This document shows, piece after piece, positions 9,376 through 16,564 of a stretch of DNA of 64,000 nt. The notes beneath the pieces were generated by a model. It did no database searches and was not told the DNA's origin. It saw nothing but the letters and a program-made list of their open reading frames with translations. Source of the DNA: CAIPAT01 sp041665605 (lineage in GTDB: Bacteria; Verrucomicrobiota; Lentisphaeria; Victivallales; Victivallaceae); NCBI GenBank assembly GCA_041665605.1, contig JBAYIO010000005.1, forward strand, positions 31,080 through 95,079, in the 5' to 3' direction. Numbering within the stretch: position 1 is the stretch's first letter; every line of letters begins with the position of its first letter. The position numbers were made by a program, and so were the translations under genes.

Positions 9376-10115
9376 TTAGCATCAGCTCCTTTCTTTATCA
9401 TGTCTGCCGCAAATTTCGCCCATGCCGGATTTTTCCAGAATAGAGCGGTTGCGGTATCGGCGGTTCCGGATGGGATTCCCAGGAAAACTATAATTTGTCC
9501 TTTTTCACATTTTTTTGTAATCCACAACGGCTGATTATTGGATTTATAGATAATCTCCGCATCATCAACCAATGGAATATCATGCAGATAAACCACCACC
9601 CCGCCTGGAGTCTCAAGCGGATTTTTCAGCTTTTTTACCGCCCATGGATTTTCGGTTTTTGCCGGCAGAAGTGAAGCGAACGGAGTCTGGCTGAATTCCC
9701 CTTTGTTCAAGGTGAAAAGCCCTCCCAGTATTACTAAAGTGGCGCCGCGCCTGACATCTTTAATGATAGATTTCTGGGCAATATCGGGCATTACTCCGGC
9801 ATTTAAAGGGAAGTCGGCCATGATGATATATTTTCTGGCTTTCTTCGGGTTTATCGGCGGGAGTTTATCAAGCCTGAATTGATTCTCCGGTGTCAACGCC
9901 GGAGTGAGATTGGTGATAGTATAATCCGCCGTCTTTTTGACTCCCAGTTCTTTCAAAATTTCCGGAATTTTATAACGTTCGAAAGCAATTCCGCGAAAAA
10001 CCAGGGCTTCATCCGCCAGTACATCCGCCTCTGCCGTTCCTGCTCCCGCCGCAATCAGGAAGCTGAAATAAACAATCAGTGGAGGCAGCATCATAAGTTT
10101 CCATCGTGTTTGCAT
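9372..10115 (-). CDS. Exported amidotransferase-like domain protein
   Basis: This 247-residue protein has an N-terminal hydrophobic export signal (about 8-28). The rest is the same amidotransferase-like module found at the C-terminus of the 6135-7538 protein. Both carry the NLTPALTPEN or NTEPALTPEN segment, an IILGGLF-type turn, a KGE(F/Y) segment followed by LLP, and a closing KGQIIVFLGIPSG or KGKIVVFLGTVCG. No obvious catalytic triad is seen. It lies 23 bases downstream of the jelly-roll gene and overlaps the hydrolase gene by ATGA. The arrangement suggests that the two small proteins act together. Confidence 0.65.
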   Translation of the reverse strand: MQTRWKLMMLPPLIVYFSFLIAAGAGTAEADVLADEALVFRGIAFERYKIPEILKELGVKKTADYTITNLTPALTPENQFRLDKLPPINPKKARKYIIMADFPLNAGVMPDIAQKSIIKDVRRGATLVILGGLFTLNKGEFSQTPFASLLPAKTENPWAVKKLKNPLETPGGVVVYLHDIPLVDDAEIIYKSNNQPLWITKKCEKGQIIVFLGIPSGTADTATALFWKNPAWAKFAADMIKKGADAK

Positions 10116-10138
10116 GTCATTCCTTACAAAAAAACAGA

Positions 10139-10789
10139 TTATTTGCTCAAGCTAATGCTAAACATCTTGTGTTCCAGTTTCCCGGCCGCCAGTCCATAGT
10201 TTCCAATAAGCAATAACGGAGCAGATGCATCGACTGGCACGAGGGTCACGTTTTCATCGATCATCACCGGATTTTCCATGTCATCAATAAAATATTGAAC
10301 AATCTTCGTATTATTGTCAAATACTATTTTAATTTTTATCTTTTTGCCGAGCGGAACATTATCCGCAACATCTTTCCATTTCTCGTCATAATAACGCATC
10401 AATTTCTGATTTCCCATCATCTTAAAGGCCAGGTTGAGGTTATATATGTTGGTTTGCAGAGAGAAGTGATCGTACTGTGCGCCATTCGTATCAAGTGCAA
10501 CTTCAAAAGTCAGTGTTCCTGAAGTGATTGCCGGAATTATTTGATGTATATTCCCGCCTTTGTAGGGTGCATTGGAAAACAGCATTCTCAGGTATCCGTC
10601 TTTCAGGCTGAATTCAGTCGCCTGGCCTGTAAAACTTTTCCAGCCTGCATCTTCAAGACTGGTGATTTTGCTGAAGTCCTGCTGGAAAACAACCTCGTTA
10701 TCGGCCATTGCCGCCGGCATAATCCATGCCCCAGGCATCATCATACACGCTGCGACCATGATTCTTTTAATACTTTTCCGGAATTTCAT
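10139..10789 (-). CDS. Secreted jelly-roll (LamG/3-keto-disaccharide hydrolase-like) protein
   Basis: This 216-residue protein has a signal peptide (MVAACMMMPGAW region, cleavage after AMA). The remainder is one beta-jelly-roll domain (TSGTLTFEVAL, IKIKIVFDN, QYFIDDMENPV). It matches the N-terminal half of the 6135-7538 fusion protein in order and spacing, notably the YYDEKW...VEYYQGDM/VQYFIDDM region. Such domains usually bind carbohydrate. AAGGAG lies just before the ATG. Co-transcription with the adjacent pseudopilin gene (49-base gap) is likely. Confidence 0.65.
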   Translation of the reverse strand: MKFRKSIKRIMVAACMMMPGAWIMPAAMADNEVVFQQDFSKITSLEDAGWKSFTGQATEFSLKDGYLRMLFSNAPYKGGNIHQIIPAITSGTLTFEVALDTNGAQYDHFSLQTNIYNLNLAFKMMGNQKLMRYYDEKWKDVADNVPLGKKIKIKIVFDNNTKIVQYFIDDMENPVMIDENVTLVPVDASAPLLLIGNYGLAAGKLEHKMFSISLSK

Positions 10790-10838
10790 TTTGTTTCTCC
10801 TTTTTTATCTTCTATTATTTATTTCAAAATGGTATCGT

Positions 10839-11573
10839 TTACAACGAAGTATTGAAGCGGTAGAAATACTTAAGCGGCCTGGCGCTGCTTACATGACCAT
10901 CCATATACACGGCATTGGCATAGGAACTATGTCTGTAGGCTGCGGCACAACCCGGGTCGCCGGGAAGAATCTGTGCCCCGTTATGAGGTGAATCATATTG
11001 CTCTACCGTCTCATCGTTGGCATCCGTCAGAAAGAAAACATAAGTTGGAACTTTAATCTGATTCGGTTTAACCAGTTTCCACGATCCTCCGCTCATCAGT
11101 TGCTGATTATACCCGTAACCGAAAGCAGGTACGCCGCCATACTTGATATAGGAGGAATTTGAGCCTATTGTCGGCCACGGCTGGGATGGTTCCTGGGCTT
11201 CGGGACAGGTGAAGATACAAGTGCGTTTCTTGGACAGATCCCATAACCCGTTCGGCCCGTTGATTCCTACATATTTCATTATATTTTCACCCCAGAATGC
11301 GTAAAGTCCAACCTGTTTGCCTCCCGAGCTGCCGTTCGGCAGGCACCAGTCATAATCATTCATATACATTGAGTGTGCAGTGCCGAATTGCTTGAGTTGA
11401 CTTTGGCATGCGCCGCTTCTGGCGGTTCTTCTGGCTTTACTCAATGCAGGCAGCAGCATGGCGGCCAAAATTGCAATGATGGCGATCACGACCAGGAGTT
11501 CGATGAGTGTGAAATTTTTGTAATTTCTCAGGTTCTTCCTTGACTGATTTGGAACAACGGCTCTTGCTTTCAT
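10839..11573 (-). CDS. Type II secretion/type IV pilin-like pseudopilin with H-X9-DG motif
   Basis: This 244-residue protein has a classic prepilin N-terminus. A basic leader of about 20 residues is followed by FTLIELLVVIAIIAILAAML, with the cleavage site before Phe and Glu at +5. The C-terminus has HSSYANAVYMDG, the H-X9-DG processing-associated motif of this large family. These proteins are greatly expanded in Lentisphaerota, Planctomycetota and Verrucomicrobiota, and their exact role is unclear. The gene sits between a GH130 gene and a jelly-roll gene. CGGAG precedes the ATG. A second copy of this gene type sits beside another regulator and hydrolase at 48879-49544. Confidence 0.88.
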   Translation of the reverse strand: MKARAVVPNQSRKNLRNYKNFTLIELLVVIAIIAILAAMLLPALSKARRTARSGACQSQLKQFGTAHSMYMNDYDWCLPNGSSGGKQVGLYAFWGENIMKYVGINGPNGLWDLSKKRTCIFTCPEAQEPSQPWPTIGSNSSYIKYGGVPAFGYGYNQQLMSGGSWKLVKPNQIKVPTYVFFLTDANDETVEQYDSPHNGAQILPGDPGCAAAYRHSSYANAVYMDGHVSSARPLKYFYRFNTSL

Positions 11574-11600
11574 TTTGTCTTCTCCGTTAAATGTTAGGGT

Positions 11601-12725
11601 TTAAATACAAACTTCTTCCATTTTTTTTTCTTTTGTCCAACCTGACGCAACTTTACTTTTCTGGCGGAATTGCAAAACATAGTCCAAAGCTTCCCGGAGA
11701 CTAAGTGTTGCAAGCCCGCAATAAAAATCAACCGCGCCGTAATACATGAATATTTCGTTATCAACCACGACATTGGCACAGGGGAAAATGCATTTCGGAT
11801 ACCGGCCGTTCAGCTCATATGACGCCTCCGGTTCCATAATCGGCATGGGGGATCTGGCAATAACTTTTTTTGGGTCCTGCCGGTCCAGCAGCATCAGGCC
11901 GACGCGATAAACGCCATCCCTGTCCACGGCGTGGTAGAAAGTCAGCCAGCCGTCATCGGTGGAAATCGGGACGCCGGAACCGCCTACTTTTAACTTTTCC
12001 CATTCATATTCCGGCTTGATCAGCAGATGATCGTCGGGGATATCTCTGCCGTCTTTCATGTCCCACGGCATTTCTTTGGCGTCGGACGCACAACAAGTCA
12101 TGGTATCGGCAAATGATATCCAGATACAACCCGGATTGTAAATCAATGGCAGAGTCCACGGGATGAACGGGGTCGGGCGGTGCAGCATGACATATTTCCC
12201 GTTGATTTTCTCCGGGAACAGCGCCACATTTGCGTCGCTCATGTGTTCACTGGTAACCGGTCCGAGCCGCTCGACCTTTTTCCAGTCCGAGGTTGCCGCC
12301 AGTCCCACCCGCCGGAAATTATCAGTCCAGGTCGGGCTCATGTTGCCGTTCGGGCCGACACGACGTTCCCGTTCAGCATGTTTCTTCATATTGAACGAGC
12401 GTCCTGCATAAGCGATATAATATTTACCTTCGAATTCAGTAATTCTGGAATCTTCAACAGAACCGTGATCGAAATCATCCGGGTTGTCGGATGGGCGCAA
12501 AAACGGTTCAGGCGCGCAGTCGAAATTGATTCCGTCTGAACTATTGGCATAACCCAGTACCATATCTCCGCCACTGCCAAGCAGATCGGTAGACGCGGTG
12601 AACAGCATATGAAACTTGCTGCCGTCAAAGATTACCCCGGGATTGCGCGCTTCATCGCGTCCCCATGGCAGATTTGGATTTGGTCCAAGGATTGGATTAT
12701 TTTTAAACCGTCTGATGTTTAACAT
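11601..12725 (-). CDS. GH130 family protein (mannoside phosphorylase/hydrolase type)
   Basis: This 374-residue protein is intracellular with no signal peptide. The start LNIRRFKNNPILGPNP and the repeated five-bladed-propeller pattern are typical of family GH130. GSVEDSRITEFEGKYY contains the conserved Glu-Asp-x-Arg of the family (residues 91-94), and ARNPGVIFDG precedes it. GH130 enzymes phosphorolyse or hydrolyse beta-1,2- or beta-1,4-mannosides. The specific activity is not predictable here. GGAG lies seven bases before the ATG. It is the first enzyme gene after the regulator in this locus. Confidence 0.8.
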   Translation of the reverse strand: MLNIRRFKNNPILGPNPNLPWGRDEARNPGVIFDGSKFHMLFTASTDLLGSGGDMVLGYANSSDGINFDCAPEPFLRPSDNPDDFDHGSVEDSRITEFEGKYYIAYAGRSFNMKKHAERERRVGPNGNMSPTWTDNFRRVGLAATSDWKKVERLGPVTSEHMSDANVALFPEKINGKYVMLHRPTPFIPWTLPLIYNPGCIWISFADTMTCCASDAKEMPWDMKDGRDIPDDHLLIKPEYEWEKLKVGGSGVPISTDDGWLTFYHAVDRDGVYRVGLMLLDRQDPKKVIARSPMPIMEPEASYELNGRYPKCIFPCANVVVDNEIFMYYGAVDFYCGLATLSLREALDYVLQFRQKSKVASGWTKEKKMEEVCI

Positions 12726-12789
12726 TTAAATCTCCAGATTTTTTTTATTTATTTTATCCTGCAAGTTTATCCCGCAGGAATAATTAAAT

Positions 12790-13884
12790 TCATCTTGGTA
12801 TGAGCCGTGGCGATATTCTAATGATTTTCTGAGCCGGCATTGCCTGCCCGGAAAGCACTTCCACCGCTTTGCGTCCCATGCTGCCAAAATCAATTGATAT
12901 TGTCGGAAAAGACAAGTTTTGTGACAATTGTGGATTCAAATTATCATAGCCGATCACATCAATGTTATTTCCCGTGGCTTGACAGTATTCTTTGGCGCCG
13001 AAAGCCAGATAATCATTAACGCATAATATCGCATCGAATTTACGTCCTGAACTTAAAGCCCGTTTCGCAAGCTCAGTTCCCATTTCAATTATACCTCTGG
13101 CATCCTTGCCGACCGGACTGCCGCCGTTAAGTATCAAATCAGGATGCATTTTAATTCCACCATCGTTCAGGGCTTGCAGAAAACCCTCAATGCGGTGATG
13201 ATAGTTTTCGTCTTCAACGTCATAACTGAACACTGCAAACTCGCGATGTTCCTTATTGATCATATATTCAGCAGCCAGATACCCGCCGGCAAAGTCATCA
13301 TTGAAAATGCCGACAATATTAGCCGGAGCATCGGAAAAGTTGGCAATGTCATAGTTGATAAGCACAAAGCGAACATCAGGAAAGGCTCTTAAACTGTCGA
13401 GACTTTTATCGCGGTACACGTCTGACAGCAGAACAATTCCAGTCAGCGCCATTTCCCGGCTGGTGCGATAAAAATCAATATTTTCATCCAGTCCCCCGGT
13501 AATGAAAAAAGGCACTACCTTCAAGTCCTGTCCTTTCTCCGCAATTCCGCGGTAGATCGCCATTTCCAGTAAGTTGCTTTCCATTTCCTGCAGCGAGTGA
13601 TGGCAATTGATTCCAACCATCCGTCTCTGGCCCATATTGGAAAAGACACTGTGCGCCACGAAAGTTCCTTTCTTGGGACGGCGGTAACAAACTCCGTCTT
13701 CAACTAAGGCCATCATAGCCAGATCTGCGGTGCGCAGGCTTACTCCTGTCATTTCAGCGATCTGCTTTACATTCGGAATCGGCGCATCCGGTTCAAGCTT
13801 ATTGCTGGCTATATAATCCCGCAACTGCTTCTTTATTTGCAGATACACTGGCGTTCCATTTAATTTTCGTTCTTGAATTAACAT
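12790..13884 (-). CDS. GntR/LacI-type transcriptional regulator of the glycan locus
   Basis: This 364-residue protein has a GntR-type winged helix at residues of about 10-75 (PVYLQIKKQLRDYIASN, then NVKQIAEMTGVSLRTADLAM, then YRRPKKGTFVA). This is joined to a LacI/periplasmic-binding-protein effector domain from about residue 85 (MVGINCHH, GYLAAEYMI, DAILCVNDYLAFGA, VIGYDN). It should sense a sugar from the substrate of the downstream genes. The gene is first in the minus-strand locus and is read from an unusual multi-TATAAT promoter. The ATG has only a weak ribosome-binding site. The same architecture is encoded at 47654-48832. Confidence 0.85.
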   Translation of the reverse strand: MLIQERKLNGTPVYLQIKKQLRDYIASNKLEPDAPIPNVKQIAEMTGVSLRTADLAMMALVEDGVCYRRPKKGTFVAHSVFSNMGQRRMVGINCHHSLQEMESNLLEMAIYRGIAEKGQDLKVVPFFITGGLDENIDFYRTSREMALTGIVLLSDVYRDKSLDSLRAFPDVRFVLINYDIANFSDAPANIVGIFNDDFAGGYLAAEYMINKEHREFAVFSYDVEDENYHHRIEGFLQALNDGGIKMHPDLILNGGSPVGKDARGIIEMGTELAKRALSSGRKFDAILCVNDYLAFGAKEYCQATGNNIDVIGYDNLNPQLSQNLSFPTISIDFGSMGRKAVEVLSGQAMPAQKIIRISPRLIPR

Positions 13885-13897
13885 AGTTCACACTCTA

Positions 13898-13947
13898 ATT
13901 ATACTTGATTATACTATGATTATATTCAGATTATACTTGGCTGTCAA
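13898..13947 (-). promoter_or_regulatory. Consensus promoter embedded in four tandem TATAAT repeats
   Basis: On the minus strand TTGACA (13942-13947) is followed by exactly 17 bases and then TATAAT (13919-13924), a perfect sigma-70 promoter. That box is one of four tandem repeats of an ATTATA-containing unit on the plus strand. The units start at 13898, 13908, 13919 and 13930, so the spacings are 10, 11 and 11 bp, one DNA turn each. The array ends 14 bases before the regulator ATG. It could be a set of alternative -10 boxes or a same-face operator array for autoregulation. Confidence 0.7.
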
Positions 13948-14100
13948 TACCTGTTTTAAAGAAAAATCATTTTTTTTCTTTTTTTCTTAAAAGTGCTTTG
14001 AGTGCTGGAGTGTGCGGCAGGGTTTTTATAAATAACATGTTCCGGATTGTCTGATAGTCCGGCATTGAGCCGGTTGGGATTGTGGCTGGTCAGATATCTC

Positions 14101-14126
14101 AGGCGCAGAGTTGATCCTCTGCGCCT
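14101..14126. terminator. Perfect 10-bp GC-rich hairpin after the URO-D-like gene
   Basis: AGGCGCAGAG and CTCTGCGCCT enclose a six-base loop, 14 bases past the end of the minus-strand URO-D-like gene. No T-run follows on either strand. It is probably a terminator or transcript-stabilising hairpin. Confidence 0.5.
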
Positions 14127-14140
14127 TGCTTACTAACGCA

Positions 14141-15412
14141 TCAGGCGTATTTTGTTGTCGCCTCTTTTGAGATTTGGGTCCATTCGTAAAGCCTGTTGTC
14201 GTGGCCCATCTGCGTTTGAAGTTCGCGCAGGATGGTCTGGTAATAATGACCTTGCAGTTTTCTGGCGCCTTCATTGACGTATTGCTTCAGCGCCGAGATG
14301 TCGTGCGGACATACTGCATCGGAGGCTTTATGCCGCCACATGATGCAATGTTTCGTGCCGACCCGGGCAATCAGTTTGTCCAGGTTGGTCCAGGCGCTGC
14401 AAACCATTATCTTCAAGTTAGGTATGGCCAGTACGGGTTCCATTTTATTGGTCAGGTTTTCACAGCAGCCATAGGAGACCGCACCGAAACGGGCAAAGAT
14501 TTTTTTCTGGTAATCCAGCAGAAATTCTTCAAACATGGCGGGGCTCACCTGATCCAGTTCCTGTGAATTACCGGCAATCCAGCAATCTTTCAAAGAATAT
14601 TCCCCGCCGTTTACGCCGGGTCGCGGCGGGTCGCTCTGGAACATCGCCTCATCATTGTTCGGCACAATTCCGCCGGCGGATTCGACTGCGTCCAGAAAAC
14701 GCATCGCGCCTGCATAAATGACATTCATCAGCCGGTGCACCAGTTCCGGTTCAAGTATCATGTCCATCATCATCTGCTCCATCCCCCGGAGATTGGCGGC
14801 GGCGGAGCAGATTGTGGCAATACTGAAATAACCTTGGAACGGCACGATCCTGACCGGCATGACACCGGATAAAATTTCTTCTAACTGAGCCGCCGCCGCC
14901 GCGGTTTTCCGCGGATTATAACGGTACTCCGGAACGCGCAGCCGGTCGAAGTCCGCCGGAGTCTGCAATGCCGACTTGTACTGCCAGGCGGAACCTTCCG
15001 TCTCCAGGCTTTCTTTGACAATGTCCACTCCCCATACATTTTCAGGAATGACATCGAAAATCATGGTTGATTTGAAATAATCGTTGACGGGTGTGTCATC
15101 GTCAATATCCCGTTTGAACAGCAGTTTTTTGAACGTTAATTCCAGATCCCGCAGCAGGGGATCGTTGCAGCGCAGGCTGGAATCCGGAAGCAATTCTTTC
15201 CAGAGGCCGACAGGATTGCACCATACCGGCGAATGATCCGGACGGTGCAGCCCGTTGACATCGCACCAGCGCTGCTTTATCGCGGTCATGCGCGGTTCGC
15301 GGGCAATGCTGACCACTTCCGCAGCCAGTTCCCGGACATACTTTGCTTCATCCGCGCGGCTGTTAAGTCTGGCATAATCTACCTGAAAATATTTTTGATA
15401 GCGGCTTTTCAT
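14141..15412 (-). CDS. URO-D/cobalamin-methyltransferase-like protein
   Basis: This 423-residue cytoplasmic protein resembles the uroporphyrinogen decarboxylase superfamily, specifically the MtaA/methyltransferase-like branch that is common in Lentisphaerota. The VSYGCCENLTNKM segment has the Cys-rich zinc-site look of methylcobamide:coenzyme methyltransferases. FQGYFSIATICSAAANLRG and the DMILEPELVHRLM helix are typical of the family. True haem decarboxylase function is unlikely because no other haem genes are near. GAGGT precedes the ATG. It is divergent from an AraC-type regulator gene, which may control it. The substrate is unknown. Confidence 0.7.
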   Translation of the reverse strand: MKSRYQKYFQVDYARLNSRADEAKYVRELAAEVVSIAREPRMTAIKQRWCDVNGLHRPDHSPVWCNPVGLWKELLPDSSLRCNDPLLRDLELTFKKLLFKRDIDDDTPVNDYFKSTMIFDVIPENVWGVDIVKESLETEGSAWQYKSALQTPADFDRLRVPEYRYNPRKTAAAAAQLEEILSGVMPVRIVPFQGYFSIATICSAAANLRGMEQMMMDMILEPELVHRLMNVIYAGAMRFLDAVESAGGIVPNNDEAMFQSDPPRPGVNGGEYSLKDCWIAGNSQELDQVSPAMFEEFLLDYQKKIFARFGAVSYGCCENLTNKMEPVLAIPNLKIMVCSAWTNLDKLIARVGTKHCIMWRHKASDAVCPHDISALKQYVNEGARKLQGHYYQTILRELQTQMGHDNRLYEWTQISKEATTKYA

Positions 15413-15488
15413 TTTTACCTCTTTTCGTTTTTATCAATATTCCTGATTTGTTATATTTTTCGTCATGACTATATTATACGTTATAACT

Positions 15489-15503
15489 ATTGCATATTGC
15501 AAT
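15489..15503. promoter_or_regulatory. 15-bp palindrome in a divergent promoter region
   Basis: ATTGCA-TAT-TGCAAT lies 30 bases before the AraC ATG at 15533, in the 120-base gap to the divergent URO-D-like gene. It is a candidate operator. A related TTTGCAAT lies at about 16483, upstream of the hydrolase gene. Confidence 0.35.
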
Positions 15504-15532
15504 CATAAAAAACGTTAATAAAGTTAGCCTAA

Positions 15533-16429
15533 ATGATACAAAAAAGTTTCAGCAGCATGCGCGAAGAAGATTTTTCCGCATATTCGTCCGGGTTTACGGA
15601 ATCCGGAAGAGCCATGCTGGAACATCTGGTTTCGCATCTGGCGATAAATCCGATTTCAGCCATACATTATCTGTGTACTCCGGAATGGCGGCTGCCGCCC
15701 AGAAAACTGCAAAATTCCTATGTGACGTTATTGACCGGCGGTCATGGTACTGTTACGATGGAAGATAAAGTTTACCGGGTCGGCCCCGGCGATCTGATAC
15801 TTTTTCCTGAAGGAATCCTGCATTCGTTTGAGCATCCGGCAGATGTAAGCATGGAAATGGTCAACGTGCATTTTCACGCGAAAGTTTATGGGCTGATGGA
15901 TTTTCTCCGTCTGCAAGGATTGGAAGGCGTTTTTCATGACGCTGCCAGTTTCCCGGAATCAATTTCGCACGAGCTGGCAAGAGTTTTCGCACTGAAACCG
16001 CCATGTTACCAGGTATTCATGGTACAACTGATCAAATCATTGCTGCTGTATGTTATGTATCACTTTCAACGCGAAACGTCAACCGGAATTGCCGGCCTCA
16101 AGCAGTTGCTCAAATTGTTTCCGGCGCTGGAAATGATTGAGCAGCGGCTGGAAGACCCTGATTTAAAGCAGTCTGACCTGGCGGCAAAGCTCCGGATCAG
16201 CGGAGTTTATCTGAGAAAAATGTTTAACGGGCTGTTCGGCGAAAGCCCGGTAAAATTCATCAATCACCGCAGAATTGAGCGGGCGTGCAAACTGCTGCGG
16301 GAAGCCGATTTGCCGGTCAAAGCTGTGGCGGAAAAATCCGGTTTCCGGGACTTGCAGTTTTTCTACCGGGTGTTTGTCCGGACCACCGGCACGACTCCGG
16401 CTCGCTACCGCAATATGTCAGATTTTTGA
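15533..16429 (+). CDS. AraC-family transcriptional regulator with cupin-like sensor
   Basis: This 298-residue protein has an N-terminal cupin-like sensor (about 40-130: TLLTGGHGTVTMEDKVYRVG, PGDLILFPEGILHSF). It is followed by a C-terminal AraC double helix-turn-helix (about 195-290: KQSDLAAKLRISGVYLRKMF, then ERACKLLREADLPVKAVAEK and TTGTTPARYR). It is transcribed away from the URO-D-like gene and towards the esterase-like gene 135 bases downstream. The ATG has no clear ribosome-binding site. A second ATG at residue 9 is possible. It probably responds to a sugar and controls its neighbours. Confidence 0.85.
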   Translation: MIQKSFSSMREEDFSAYSSGFTESGRAMLEHLVSHLAINPISAIHYLCTPEWRLPPRKLQNSYVTLLTGGHGTVTMEDKVYRVGPGDLILFPEGILHSFEHPADVSMEMVNVHFHAKVYGLMDFLRLQGLEGVFHDAASFPESISHELARVFALKPPCYQVFMVQLIKSLLLYVMYHFQRETSTGIAGLKQLLKLFPALEMIEQRLEDPDLKQSDLAAKLRISGVYLRKMFNGLFGESPVKFINHRRIERACKLLREADLPVKAVAEKSGFRDLQFFYRVFVRTTGTTPARYRNMSDF

Positions 16430-16465
16430 GGATAATTATCATTTCGGATAAATCTTTAATCGTTT

Positions 16466-16477
16466 AATATAATCATT
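16466..16477 (+). promoter_or_regulatory. 12-mer AATATAATCATT shared with the AraC promoter at 19420-19431
   Basis: The same 12 bases occur 88 bases before the double-hydrolase ATG and again at 19420-19431, where they overlap the -10 box of the AraC gene at 18572-19411. Sharing between two nearby promoters suggests a common operator, but the motif is AT-rich and could recur by chance. Confidence 0.3.
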
Positions 16478-16564
16478 TGGCATTTGCAATACTTGAGAAA
16501 TATGTCGTTTATAATTAAAATATAAAGGATTATTTTTTTAAAACATTTCAAGGGAACAGTTATT

